From NCBI RefSeq assembly GCF_007097245.1, contig NZ_VJZT01000011.1:1-64000 (forward strand): 64,000 bases of DNA. Reading direction: 5' to 3'. Of this stretch, positions 18,015-26,184 are shown in pieces. Every line of letters starts with the position of its first letter. The stretch's first letter is position 1. Under the pieces are notes generated by a model. It was not told the origin of the DNA. It ran no database searches and was given only the letters and a program-made list of their open reading frames with translations. Origin of the DNA: Flavobacterium restrictum (lineage in GTDB: Bacteria > Bacteroidota > Bacteroidia > Flavobacteriales > Flavobacteriaceae). Both the position numbers and the translations under genes were made by a program.

Positions 18015-19112
18015 CTAGTTTTCCGCTTTTACGGCTACAGCAATTTTAGAATCGGCTGTTCCGTAATACAAAAGCCATTTGTTTTTGAAATAAACCAATC
18101 CTTCAACAAAACAAACTTCATTGACCTCGCCTGATTTCTCGTACGGTTTATCAGGATGTATAAAATTAGTTTTGAGTCGGTTGATGAGTTTGTATGGATT
18201 TTCTTTGTCAAAAAGTGCTTGTCCCGCCGCATACGTATATTTAGGAAGTTTTGGGTCGTTATAATTTAGTGCATTGCTGCCGTTATAAATAAGGAGAATT
18301 CCATTTTCTTGAAGCAAAGCAAATGGCCCAGGCTCTACCAAACGGCTATCAAAATACCCCATTCGTGGGTGTAAAACGGTAATCATTTTTTGATTTTCTT
18401 CATTTACGGCAACTTTCCAATGGATTAAATCAACCGATGTCGCCATATTCAAATCCGAATCGCCAAAGTACATCCAATAAAGTCCTTTTATTTTTGTTGC
18501 AATGATTCGATTGTTGCTTACTTTACCCACAATAGCACCCGATTTTGACCATAAATCTTTGTATTTCTCGTCTTTTGCAACCAAACCCTGTTTTACCCAA
18601 GTTTTTAAATCTTTGGAACTGGCCAAACACAATCGAGCTGTTTTTCCATCATACGAAGTATAGGTCATAATATACGTTCCATCAGGGCTTTCTATAACTC
18701 TAGGATCTTCAACGCCACCTTTCCATTCGTATTGTTGCATAGCATCAACATCAGGAAAGAATATTGGTGCGGGTAATTTTCTAAAATGGAGTCCATCCTC
18801 GCTTACGGCCAATCCTAATCGGGAGGTCATTTCGTGATCTTGTGCTCTATAAATTAAGTAAACTTTGCCGTCTTTTATAATTGCCGATGGGTTGAGCACA
18901 TTGCGCTCTTCCCAATGAACTACTTTATGACTTACAGGGCAATTAAAAATTTGATTGGAATCTGGAGCCAAAATAGGATTGATGCTATCCACTTTTTCAA
19001 AATCTAGCATAGCCCAATTTTGGGATGATTTGGATATTGATGTAACTACGGTATTGTTTTTTTTGCAACTAATAGAAAGCAAAATCAAAAAAATCAGTAT
19101 TGTGTTTTTCAT
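18015..19112 (-). CDS. GH130-like glycosidase lipoprotein
   Basis: Five-bladed beta-propeller glycosidase or phosphorylase of 365 residues, probably of family GH130, acting on beta-mannosides. The N-terminus is a lipoprotein signal (LILLSISCKKN, Cys at 16), so it is membrane-anchored and extracytoplasmic. Propeller motifs include NPSAIIKDGKVYLIYRAQDH, LGLAVSEDGLHF, GGVEDPRVIESPDGTYIMTYTSYDG and WSKSGAIV. GGVEDPR is the hallmark that positions the acid. No SusC/SusD genes are nearby, so this is not part of a visible utilisation locus. Phosphorylase versus hydrolase cannot be decided here; export favours a hydrolase. Confidence 0.85.
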   Translation of the reverse strand: MKNTILIFLILLSISCKKNNTVVTSISKSSQNWAMLDFEKVDSINPILAPDSNQIFNCPVSHKVVHWEERNVLNPSAIIKDGKVYLIYRAQDHEMTSRLGLAVSEDGLHFRKLPAPIFFPDVDAMQQYEWKGGVEDPRVIESPDGTYIMTYTSYDGKTARLCLASSKDLKTWVKQGLVAKDEKYKDLWSKSGAIVGKVSNNRIIATKIKGLYWMYFGDSDLNMATSVDLIHWKVAVNEENQKMITVLHPRMGYFDSRLVEPGPFALLQENGILLIYNGSNALNYNDPKLPKYTYAAGQALFDKENPYKLINRLKTNFIHPDKPYEKSGEVNEVCFVEGLVYFKNKWLLYYGTADSKIAVAVKAEN

Positions 19113-19163
19113 GGCGACAGAAGATTCGTTTAAAAGATTATTTTTTTGGTTTTAATACTAAAA

Positions 19164-19643
19164 TTAATGGTCGTAACTGATGACTCTGGAAATTTTCCAT
19201 TGGTTATTGACTTTTTTCCAAATCATTAGAAACTTGAAAGTACCTAATTCTTCTTTTCCATTTTCGATATGTCGAAATTCATGAATTCCTATTTCAATGG
19301 CGCCAAAATCTTTTATCGGATGCACTTCTAGCGTTCCTTTGACTAATTTTCGAGTAAGTTTGTTAACGTTTCCAAACATAGTCTCGAAATTTTTAAAAAC
19401 AGTTTCATACGAAAGTAATCCGCCATTGTCTTGATACCATTCTAAATCTTCGGTAAATAATGCCTTGAATTTTTTGAAATCTTTAGTATTGAAATCTTCA
19501 AATACCACTTGATCCATTTGTTCAATTTCCGAATACAATTTTACCGTTGTAGGTGCTACTTTTTTTTCTTGTGCATCTACAGAATAGGCAAACATTACTA
19601 AAAGAACTAGAATAAATGGAACGCTATTTTTGGGAAATTTCAT
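19164..19643 (-). CDS. secreted NTF2-like (SnoaL/DUF4440) protein
   Basis: Periplasmic or secreted protein of 159 residues with signal peptide MKFPKNSVPFILVLLVMFAYSVDAQ. The mature part has the cone-shaped NTF2-like pattern: two helices (EQMDQVVFEDFNTKDFKKFKALF), then FTEDLEWYQDNGGLLSY, and closing strands TFKFLMIWKKVNNQWKISRVISYDH. Such proteins bind small ligands or act as isomerase-like folds; no catalytic residues can be assigned. It lies 51 bases upstream of the GH130 gene on the same strand and may share its transcript. Confidence 0.82.
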   Translation of the reverse strand: MKFPKNSVPFILVLLVMFAYSVDAQEKKVAPTTVKLYSEIEQMDQVVFEDFNTKDFKKFKALFTEDLEWYQDNGGLLSYETVFKNFETMFGNVNKLTRKLVKGTLEVHPIKDFGAIEIGIHEFRHIENGKEELGTFKFLMIWKKVNNQWKISRVISYDH

Positions 19644-19767
19644 GACATTTTTTTAGTGTAAGGCTAATGTAATTGTTTTTATTCGATAATTGTGTTCAAA
19701 ACCACCATTCCTTTTAATCCCGATCTTGATATAATTGGTTAATAATAAATAAGTAGCATATTTTTAA

Positions 19768-19800
19768 AATAAAAAAACCGCTCATTTTCAGAAGCGGTTT
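19768..19800. terminator. rho-independent terminator
   Basis: AAACCGCT and AGCGGTTT pair around CATTTTCAGA. The A run on the plus strand serves as the T run for the msrB-msrA operon on the minus strand, whose last stop is at 19816. Confidence 0.85.
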
Positions 19801-19815
19801 CATTTGAGTAGTTTA

Positions 19816-20439
19816 TTATTTCTTTTTTAAACGATCCTTAAATAGTTTTTCGAATTTTTCTATTTTAGGCTGAATTACCATTTGACAATACGGTTGGTAT
19901 TTATTGTTTTGATAATAATTTTGATGGTAATCCTCGGCTTTGTAAAATTGCGTTAACGGTTCTAGGGAAGTGACAATGGGAGCATCGTAAACCTTTGCTT
20001 TTTTTAAAGAAAAAATTATGTCTTGTGCCGCTTTTTTCTGTGTTTCGTTTTTATAAAAAATTGCCGATCGGTATTGTGTGCCACTATCCGCACCTTGACG
20101 GTTTAAAGTGGTGGGGTCATGAACGGTAAAAAACACTTTGAAAATTTCGTCCAGACTGGTTGTATTTGGGTCATACGTAATTTGAACCGCTTCGGCGGCT
20201 CCCGTATTTCCAGTACAAACTTCCTCATAAGTTGGGTTTTTTACTTTGCTTCCTGTAAACCCTGAAACAGCTGATTGTACTCCTTTTAGATTTTCGTAAA
20301 CCGCCTCAACGCACCAATAGCAGCCACCGGCAAGTGTTATGGTTTCTAGGGATGTAGTTTTTGGAGTGTTTTTAGATTCTTTTTGTTGGGCAAATATTCC
20401 AGTACTTGCCAGTAAAATAAGGGCGATTATTTTTTTCAT
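19816..20439 (-). CDS. msrA: MsrA, exported peptide-methionine (S)-S-oxide reductase
   Basis: Repairs methionine-S-sulfoxide in proteins. The 207-residue product starts at the ATG at 20439 with a signal peptide (MKKIIALILLASTGIFAQ), so it acts in the periplasm. The catalytic motif GGCYWC is at 38-43 with nucleophile Cys40. Family motifs YEEVCTGNTGAAEAVQITYDP, HDPTTLNRQGADSGTQYRS and AEDYHQNYY are intact. The ATG follows the msrB stop after one base, so the two genes are translationally linked and form an extracytoplasmic repair pair. Confidence 0.95.
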   Translation of the reverse strand: MKKIIALILLASTGIFAQQKESKNTPKTTSLETITLAGGCYWCVEAVYENLKGVQSAVSGFTGSKVKNPTYEEVCTGNTGAAEAVQITYDPNTTSLDEIFKVFFTVHDPTTLNRQGADSGTQYRSAIFYKNETQKKAAQDIIFSLKKAKVYDAPIVTSLEPLTQFYKAEDYHQNYYQNNKYQPYCQMVIQPKIEKFEKLFKDRLKKK

Positions 20440-20440
20440 T

Positions 20441-21001
20441 TTAGTTGGTTTTAGTATCAGGTTCAAAATCCAAAGCGATAGAATTCATACAATATCTTTT
20501 TCCAGTAGGAGCAGGACCATCGTCAAAAAGATGTCCTAAATGCCCGCCACATCTGCCACAAAGTGCTTCGATTCGTTCCATTCCTAGCGAATTATCGGTT
20601 TTGTAGACTACGCTTTTTTTATTTTCTTGTTCAAAAAAACTGGGCCAACCACAACTGCTGGCAAATTTGGCTCCTGAACGGAAAAGGGTATTGCCACAAG
20701 CGGCACAATAATAGGTTCCTTTCTCGTCCGTGTTCCAATATTTTCCGGTAAAAGGGCGTTCGGTATCGGCATGTCGAGAGACTTCGTAAACCGCTTCGGG
20801 CAGTATTTTTTTCCATTCGGCGTCGGTCAAATTCAGTTTGGTTTGATCCGTGTGGGAATAGTAAGGATTGTTGGGCTTGCTGTTGTTTTCCATTGTAGCG
20901 GCTTGTTTAGTTGCATTAGTTGTCGTTGTTGTTTGTCCACATGCCGTTAGCATAACGAGTGGAATCATAAAGAGGAAGTGGAGTAGCGTTATTTTTTTCA
21001 T
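20441..21001 (-). CDS. msrB: MsrB, lipoprotein peptide-methionine (R)-S-oxide reductase
   Basis: Repairs methionine-R-sulfoxide, complementing MsrA. The 186-residue product starts at the ATG at 21001; a longer start at 21022 would precede the signal. A lipoprotein signal with lipobox LTACG anchors it outside the cytoplasm. Two zinc-binding CxxC pairs are present (YYCAACGNTL and LCGRCGGHLGH) and the catalytic Cys is in RYCMNSIALDF. It is the first gene of the msrB-msrA operon, ending at the terminator 19768-19800. Confidence 0.95.
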   Translation of the reverse strand: MKKITLLHFLFMIPLVMLTACGQTTTTTNATKQAATMENNSKPNNPYYSHTDQTKLNLTDAEWKKILPEAVYEVSRHADTERPFTGKYWNTDEKGTYYCAACGNTLFRSGAKFASSCGWPSFFEQENKKSVVYKTDNSLGMERIEALCGRCGGHLGHLFDDGPAPTGKRYCMNSIALDFEPDTKTN

Positions 21002-21217
21002 GATTTTATTTTTATAATTCAAAGGTATGTATTCTGTTTTTTCCTAAATGTCGTGCACTTTACAATTGTAATTTATTTAACTATTGTTAGTTACGTTAAG
21101 AATTGTTTTTTGGTTTTCAAAAACGTTAAAATTGGGATTTAGCATTATTATTTGCAGGATAAAAATGCTTTTTTTATTCTCTAAAATCTATCTTTGGCAT
21201 CCTTAAAAAAAATAACG

Positions 21218-21775
21218 ATGAGCACAACTTGGTACGAATGCAAAGTAAAATATAGAAAAACCGACGATACTGGAAAACAAAAGGTCACCACAGAACCGTA
21301 TTTGGTCGATGCCTTATCTTACACCGAAGCCGAAAAGAGAATTAACGAAGAAATGGCGACTTACATTAGCGAAGAATTTAAAATCACGAATATAAAAGTG
21401 GCCAATTTTAGTGAGATTCATCCCTTTGAAAATGCCGATCGCTGGTTTAAATCTAAAGTTTCGTTACTCGCCTATGACGAAGAAAGTGGCAAAGAACGCA
21501 AGACCAATATGTATATTTTATTGCAAGCCAATGATATAAAAGAGGCTTATGACAACACCGTTCAAGTCATGAAGGGCACGATGGGCGATTATAGTATTCC
21601 TGCTATTGCCGAATCACCAATTTTGGATGTTTTTCCTTATTTTTCGGGAGAAGAAGGGGAGCTGGAACAACTAGAAAAATTCAATGCACTTAAAGCCTCT
21701 GTGCCCGAAATTGCGTCTCCAGAAATAGAAGATACCACGGAATTTGATGCCGAGATTGTGGCGGAGTATAATTAA
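21218..21775 (+). CDS. DUF4494 family protein
   Basis: Conserved Bacteroidota protein of 185 residues from the ATG at 21218. It begins MSTTWYECKVKYRKTDDTGKQ and contains YTEAEKRINEEMATYISEEFKI and EIHPFENADRWFKSKVSLLAYDE, the recognisable DUF4494 pattern. It is soluble and acidic, with no signal or catalytic motif. Function is unknown. The C-terminal 40 residues are Glu-rich and poorly conserved-looking. It is a single-gene unit with a stem-loop downstream at 21818-21860. Confidence 0.85.
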   Translation: MSTTWYECKVKYRKTDDTGKQKVTTEPYLVDALSYTEAEKRINEEMATYISEEFKITNIKVANFSEIHPFENADRWFKSKVSLLAYDEESGKERKTNMYILLQANDIKEAYDNTVQVMKGTMGDYSIPAIAESPILDVFPYFSGEEGELEQLEKFNALKASVPEIASPEIEDTTEFDAEIVAEYN

Positions 21776-21817
21776 TTAATTCCAACAATACTTAACGAAA
21801 AATTGCTTTTTGTTACA

Positions 21818-21860
21818 AAGAAACCCTTTCTGTCTAATTGTAGATTTGAAAGGGTTTCTT
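21818..21860 (+). terminator. long stem-loop after DUF4494 gene
   Basis: AAGAAACCCTTTC (21818-21830) pairs perfectly with GAAAGGGTTTCTT (21848-21860) over 13 bases. There is no real T run, so termination is likely but weaker. The remaining 250 bases to 22117 show nothing recognisable. Confidence 0.6.
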
Positions 21861-22116
21861 GTGTAGACACTTTGCGGTATCTGGATGTTTTTTGAGGCTT
21901 TGTTGGCTTGATAGTGTAGGTTTTAAAAACCTGACAGATGTAGATGAAAATTCCGTTTGATTATCAATTAAATATAAGCAAAATACCCTACGAAAATTCG
22001 ATTTTTTGTATTTTAAAAAGCACCATAATACAAGAATTTACGGCTATAAAGAACGTTTTTAAACAAAAATGAATCAGCTATCCAGTCATTAACTATCTCG
22101 AAAACGAAAATCATTT

Positions 22117-22611
22117 TTAGGATACAGTTGTTAAAAGTGCTTCTAGATAGTTGAGCGTCATGGTAAAACCGCCTTGAAAACCCATTTCGATCATTTTCTC
22201 TAAACGGGCAAGCGACTCATTATAAATAGTGATTTTGACTGTTGTTATGCCGTTTTGTTCGCTAAAATGGTATTCCCATTGCGAACCAGGTAATTCAGGA
22301 TTCTCGTCCTTGTCTGCAAAGGAATTCAACATTTTGAAATTGGTTTTTGAACTAATCGAAGTGAATTCTTGTATTGACCAATGCTCTTGTCCTTCTGGGC
22401 TGACCATGGCGTAAAATCTTTTTCCGCCCACTTCAAAATTCATGTATTTAGTTTTGGATGCCCAAGGTTTAGGTGCCCACCATTTATCTAGAATTTCTTG
22501 TTGGGTAAACGCATCCCAAACCACCGAAAGTTCCGCAGCGAATGCCTTGTTTATGAATACCGTTTTGGCTGTTTTGTCTACGGTAAAATCAAATTGCAAC
22601 TTGTTTTTCAT
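22117..22611 (-). CDS. SRPBCC / AHSA1-type domain protein
   Basis: START-like SRPBCC fold protein of 164 residues, in the Activator-of-Hsp90-like group. The pattern [50 protein letters not shown] is typical, with a large hydrophobic ligand cavity predicted. It starts within the last 4 bases of the ArsR gene (ATGA overlap). This regulator-SRPBCC pair is widespread; the regulator usually controls the pair. Ligand unknown. Confidence 0.9.
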   Translation of the reverse strand: MKNKLQFDFTVDKTAKTVFINKAFAAELSVVWDAFTQQEILDKWWAPKPWASKTKYMNFEVGGKRFYAMVSPEGQEHWSIQEFTSISSKTNFKMLNSFADKDENPELPGSQWEYHFSEQNGITTVKITIYNESLARLEKMIEMGFQGGFTMTLNYLEALLTTVS

Positions 22612-22928
22612 ATTTTCTGATTTTTAAGAGTTACTAATACGTTATCCAATTGGTTAAATCGCGTTTCCCAAATTTTTCTGTATTGGGATAACCAAACATC
22701 TATTTCTTTCATTTTTTCAATTTGAAGCGAATAATAAATGGCTCTACCTTGTTGCTCTTGCTGGACTAACTCACATTCCGTCAAAATTTTGAGGTGTTTA
22801 GAAACGGCTTGTCTGGTGGTGTCAAAATGGGCAGCCAATGCGTTAGGTGTCATTGCTTGTATAGCAATAAGTGCAATAATTGCCCTACGGGTAGGATCAG
22901 CAATGGCTTGAAATACATCTCTTCTCAT
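22608..22928 (-). CDS. ArsR family transcriptional regulator
   Basis: DNA-binding winged-helix regulator of 106 residues from the ATG at 22928. It shows [61 protein letters not shown], the complete ArsR-type helix-turn-helix and wing. The metal-binding ELCVC motif of true ArsR/SmtB sensors is absent, matching the non-metal group that pairs with SRPBCC proteins. It overlaps that partner by 4 bases and probably autoregulates the pair. Confidence 0.92.
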   Translation of the reverse strand: MRRDVFQAIADPTRRAIIALIAIQAMTPNALAAHFDTTRQAVSKHLKILTECELVQQEQQGRAIYYSLQIEKMKEIDVWLSQYRKIWETRFNQLDNVLVTLKNQKI

Positions 22929-23218
22929 TTTGGAATATCTATATATGAAACTAATTGGTTGCAAATATATGCGCAACTTTTTGGTTTCGCAATTATTTTA
23001 TGATTATTTTAATTGTATAGTAGTATTTTTTTGTGAAGGTTTGTTTTTGTTGTCTTGGGATGGGAGGTAACTCGGAAACTTGTACCAGCTAATTAAGAGA
23101 TTTAGAAACAGGTTTTTACCTGTACTCAAAGTGGAATATAACATTGGCAAAACGGCACACCACAAAATCTCGCAAAATCGTATCTAAAGATTTTAATTAA
23201 CGAAATTCGATAAAAATA

Positions 23219-23395
23219 CTGTTGCCGAAATTGTAATGATATGCAGAATTGATAGGAAGTCTGGAGACTTGGTAGCGTACAGTTGCGACTTTATAAACGC
23301 TACTTTTTCTATTACTGCTAAACGTAGTTGTGTAAAATATGATTTCCATTAATACAAAGCGAGTAATTTTATAAAACGACTCTTGGCAACAGTAA
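23219..23395. repeat. palindromic region F beside the Fic gene
   Basis: ACTGTTGCC (23219-23227) and GGCAACAGT (about 23384-23392) form a perfect 9-base inverted pair about 165 bases apart, just beyond the Fic stop codon. Inside are GTAGCG and CGCTAC arms around 23271-23303 and a TTCCATTAATACAAAG stretch that weakly recalls the attC-like core. It may be a degenerate site of that family. The rest of the 22929-23396 gap shows no gene. Confidence 0.4.
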
Positions 23396-23396
23396 T

Positions 23397-24350
23397 TTAT
23401 TTTATGATATATCTGGTTTTATTTAGATTTCCAATACTTTCAAATAGTTGTAATTCTATCCCTTTTTTAAGATCTCTACTTGCCGTTGCTGATGATATAT
23501 CTTTAAAAATATTCATATACTCTTTTCTAGTAAACGCTGTTAAGCCAAGTTTTATGAAGTAATCTAATCGATCAACATCTTTTAAAATTCTATTGTTATA
23601 GTTGAGCAAACTTACTAAAGATTTGTTTATTACATCAAGCATGTATTCAATAAAAAATGTTGATTTTCCTGATTTATCACTTAACGAAAGTGATTTATAG
23701 TATTCATCTTGAGTTTGACTAATTAAAGTTTCGAAAGGAAGAAATTCAAATACTGGATATTCGTTCATGAGTATTAAAGTTTGCCATAATCTCCCCATTC
23801 TGCCATTACCATCTAGAAAAGGATGAATAAACTCCATTTCATAATGAAATACGCAACTTTTGATTAATGTTAATTCATCAGAATCTTTCAAATAGTGGAA
23901 TAAATTTTTCATTTGATAGGGAACATTTTCAAAAGGCGGTGCCATGTGCTCCATTTTAGTTCCTTTAACTATTCCAACACTTTGCTTTCTGTATTTTCCA
24001 GCATTTTCAATTAATCCATTCATTAATTCGGAATGCGCTTTTAAAAAACTCACATCCGAATAAAATTTAAATTCATTTAGTTTGTCATAAACTGTAATTG
24101 CGTTTATTACTTCCAGCACCTCTTTTTTTGGACCAATTATCCTTTTGTTCTCTATTAATGCAGTGATTTGCTCTTCTGTCAAGGTATTCCCTTCGATTTG
24201 CAAAGAGGAATGAATTGTTTTTATTCTATTTTGTTTTCGTAATTTTGGGGATTGTTTATTTAGATAATTAGCATTTACTTCACCAAGTTTTTGTGAAATT
24301 GAAGTAATCAATTTTAAAATTTCCGAAGTAATGTCATAAGGTGGTTTCAT
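23397..24350 (-). CDS. Fic family protein (AMPylator type), cassette region
   Basis: Fic-fold enzyme of 317 residues that probably transfers AMP to a protein hydroxyl. The active motif HPFLDGNGRMGR is intact at 176-187. An N-terminal inhibitory motif SLQIEG (Ser49, Glu53, Gly54) fits class II Fic autoinhibition. The N-terminus (MKPPYDITSEILKLITSISQKLGEVNANYL) and a C-terminal winged-helix-like region (about 245-317) match the common DUF4172-type domain order. ATG at 24350 is chosen because a perfect palindrome begins at 24351 just upstream; an ATC/ATG four codons earlier lies inside it. It sits alone between atypical repeats, on the same strand as the cassette genes. Confidence 0.9.
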   Translation of the reverse strand: MKPPYDITSEILKLITSISQKLGEVNANYLNKQSPKLRKQNRIKTIHSSLQIEGNTLTEEQITALIENKRIIGPKKEVLEVINAITVYDKLNEFKFYSDVSFLKAHSELMNGLIENAGKYRKQSVGIVKGTKMEHMAPPFENVPYQMKNLFHYLKDSDELTLIKSCVFHYEMEFIHPFLDGNGRMGRLWQTLILMNEYPVFEFLPFETLISQTQDEYYKSLSLSDKSGKSTFFIEYMLDVINKSLVSLLNYNNRILKDVDRLDYFIKLGLTAFTRKEYMNIFKDISSATASRDLKKGIELQLFESIGNLNKTRYIIK

Positions 24351-24374
24351 TGATACTATCATTTGATAGTATCA
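24351..24374. promoter_or_regulatory. perfect palindrome directly before the Fic start codon
   Basis: TGATACTATCA (24351-24361) and TGATAGTATCA (24364-24374) are complementary arms around TT. It touches the ATG at 24350, so a protein bound there would block initiation or transcription. The Fic protein's own C-terminal helix-turn-helix is one candidate binder. Confidence 0.6.
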
Positions 24375-24464
24375 AAAGTAGTTTTTTATCTCTAAATGTC
24401 CAAATAGTAGTGTTGGGATTGCTCTCGTTATTAGATGTTATGGCGGGTGTAAGGAAGCCTTAAA

Positions 24465-24530
24465 TTTAGGTTACTGACAAATCTTCCAAATACAAAACTA
24501 ACTTTCCATTAAGCCAATTGCCCAAATCCT
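24465..24530 (-). repeat. attC-like site D, interrupted
   Basis: TACAAAACTAAC through ATTAAGCC (24491-24515), then CAATTGCCCAAAT and TTTGTAG, match site B's core and right arm. The match stops after TTGTAG near 24536, where an IS110-type leader begins; a matching end GTTAGCGGT appears at 24734-24742. The left arm is not recognisable. I read it as one site split by an insertion element remnant. Confidence 0.55.
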
Positions 24531-24535
24531 TTGTA

Positions 24536-24730
24536 GTATCTATGTAAAAGCATAACTTAAAGTTACTAAAAACGAAGATTATGCCATTACAAGATGACTT
24601 ATTAAAACCAAAGATATTCATTGGCTTAGATATTCACAAAAAAAGCTAGACAGTTTCGATTCAAACTGATTTATTTTTTCACAGAACGTATTTGATGCCT
24701 TCTGTTGCCGAGGATTTATTTCAATATTTG
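24536..24730 (+). pseudogene. IS110-family transposase remnant
   Basis: From the ATG at 24581 the plus strand reads MPLQDDLLKPKIFIGLDIHKKS, a stop, then TVSIQTDLFFHRTY and SVAEDLFQYLAV. FIGLDIH is the N-terminal DEDD-motif start of IS110/IS1111 transposases, and the following stretch matches that family's next strands. The stop (TAG) replaces an expected Trp codon, and the gene is cut off after about 50 codons, so it is dead. It lies exactly where attC-like site D breaks off. Some IS1111-type elements are known to target integron attC sites. Confidence 0.75.
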
Positions 24731-24749
24731 GCTGTTAGCGGTATTAATA

Positions 24750-25007
24750 TTAGTCGTAATGATGTCTACATTTCAAAATTTGAATTTCATCATCGATAAA
24801 CCTGTAAATTAATCTATGTTCATCATCAATTCTTCTTGACCAAAATCCAGCATACTTGTGTTTCAATGGTTCTGGCTTTCCTATTCCTTCAAAAGGATTT
24901 CTTGAAATATCTTTGAGTAGTTCATTTATTTTTTTAACTTTATTCTTGTCAATTTTTTGCCAATACAAATAATCTTCCCAAGATTCATCAACAAATACAT
25001 ATTTCAT
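24750..25007 (-). CDS. yoeB: YoeB/Txe-family toxin
   Basis: Ribosome-dependent mRNA interferase of 85 residues, the usual length. The sequence MKYVFVDESWEDYLYWQKIDK, then GIGKPEPLKHKYAGFWSRRIDDEHRLIYRF and the C-terminal LKCRHHYD carry the YoeB catalytic set (Glu and Arg of the centre, terminal His-Tyr). Its ATG follows the antitoxin stop after one base (TAAAATG). It lies in a cassette bounded by sites C and D. Toxin-antitoxin pairs are typical stabilisers of integron cassette arrays. Confidence 0.93.
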   Translation of the reverse strand: MKYVFVDESWEDYLYWQKIDKNKVKKINELLKDISRNPFEGIGKPEPLKHKYAGFWSRRIDDEHRLIYRFIDDEIQILKCRHHYD

Positions 25008-25008
25008 T

Positions 25009-25263
25009 TTATTCCTCAATTAAGTCTTTAGAAAATGACTTACCATTTTTAAATTTATCTACAGCAGAATCTAACCTACTTTCGTTAGTTCTGTTTGATA
25101 ATTCATAATTTGTTGCAATTAGTGAATTATATTCTGCAAGTGAAATAACAACAATTCCTGAATCTTTTCCACGATTTATGATTAGAGTTTCAAAATTTAT
25201 TGCCACTCTATCAAAGTAAGATTTAATATCTTTTCTGAAATCTGAAATATTTGTTACTACCAT
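25009..25263 (-). CDS. yefM: YefM/Phd-family antitoxin
   Basis: Antitoxin of 84 residues paired with the YoeB toxin. The N-terminal Phd/YefM DNA-binding fold is seen in MVVTNISDFRKDIKSYFDRVAINFETLIINRGKDSGIVVISLAEYNSL. The C-terminal half, disordered until toxin binding, neutralises YoeB. The protein usually represses its own operon; ACAAATATATGTAC-like dyads lie in the 60 bases upstream (25275-25295), a plausible operator. The start is about 67 bases inside the cassette boundary at 25330-25338. Confidence 0.92.
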   Translation of the reverse strand: MVVTNISDFRKDIKSYFDRVAINFETLIINRGKDSGIVVISLAEYNSLIATNYELSNRTNESRLDSAVDKFKNGKSFSKDLIEE

Positions 25264-25329
25264 AATTATTATAATTTGTACAAATATATGTACAATATTT
25301 TTATTTTATGCAATATTCGTCAAAATATT

Positions 25330-25468
25330 ACTGCCAACGTTCTCAGGCTTTTACGAGGTTGCGGACTAAAGAAGCCGAAACTTTCGGTTAAACACTAAAC
25401 TCAAAGATACAAAACCAACTTTAAATTAAGCCTAAAACCCGCAATCTTGCAAAACCTGTGTTGGCAGA
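25330..25468 (-). repeat. complete attC-like site C
   Basis: 139-bp site. Outer ends are ACTGCCAAC (25330-25338) and GTTGGCAGA (25460-25468). The arms (about 25332-25364 and 25437-25466) form an imperfect palindrome, with the conserved core from TACAAAACC to ATTAAGCC at 25408-25432. Minus-strand orientation agrees with the genes: the YefM-YoeB cassette starts at its left end and the 223-aa gene ends 8 bases from its right end. No reading frame lies in it. Confidence 0.7.
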
Positions 25469-25475
25469 TGGTTTT

Positions 25476-26147
25476 TTATTCTTTTTTGTTTCTGTTTTTT
25501 GTTCCAAAATATCCAGCCCAAAGTGAAAGTATTGGAGCAATTACAGCAATCAATTTTAAAGGCGGTATTCCTTTTCCTTTATATATTCCATAAATAACAA
25601 TTATGACTACTGAAATTGTCATTATTATAAGAAATGGATAAATCCAAACTCTTTCAAAAAAAGTTTTTTTTCTAATTATAGTTATTTCGTTTACTTCTTT
25701 AAAATTCTGAATTTTAGTTTCTAAATCACCAGTAAATTCATCAAATTCTTTTGTATTGCAAAAATTTGAATTTGAGTACATTTTGAATTTTTCGCCATTC
25801 AAAAGTTTTATCTGTAATAATGTGCCATTGTAAACTTGAACTAAATAATTTTCAATTTGTTTAAATTCTATTTCTTTGATTTCATTGTCTAGCACAATTT
25901 TTACTTTTTCATTTTCTAATTTTGCTGAACCTGAATTTTTAATTTTTTTACGATTAAGCCAAAAAATAAAAAAAGGAATTCCAAAACATAAAATTAGAAA
26001 CGTTGCAAAAAAAATCATTTTAGGTAAATGAATAAATTTTGCAATTCCAAGTATTCCAATGAAAGATAACATGAAAAAACCAAAACATATTATGAATAAT
26101 TTAGTTGCAAATTTTTGATTAGAATATTCAAATTTATATTCTTGCAT
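25476..26147 (-). CDS. cassette membrane protein, 223 aa, unknown function
   Basis: I do not recognise the family. The ATG at 26147 is used; an upstream TTG lies inside the attC-like site. There are two N-terminal membrane segments (about residues 15-60, FIICFGFFMLSFIGILGIAKFI and a second ending in FWLNRKK), a soluble middle (about 62-155) with beta-strand character, and two C-terminal segments (about 165-215). This two-plus-two layout with a central soluble domain resembles PH-domain-like membrane proteins. It fills one cassette between sites B and C alone; its stop is 8 bases from site C. Confidence 0.75.
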   Translation of the reverse strand: MQEYKFEYSNQKFATKLFIICFGFFMLSFIGILGIAKFIHLPKMIFFATFLILCFGIPFFIFWLNRKKIKNSGSAKLENEKVKIVLDNEIKEIEFKQIENYLVQVYNGTLLQIKLLNGEKFKMYSNSNFCNTKEFDEFTGDLETKIQNFKEVNEITIIRKKTFFERVWIYPFLIIMTISVVIIVIYGIYKGKGIPPLKLIAVIAPILSLWAGYFGTKNRNKKE

Positions 26148-26184
26148 AATTTTAGTTTTCTTTAGTTTTCTTTGGCTCAAAATC

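Noticed and set aside
18035..18232. 65-aa frame inside the GH130 gene
   Set aside because: Alternative frame of the GH130 coding sequence without its own features.
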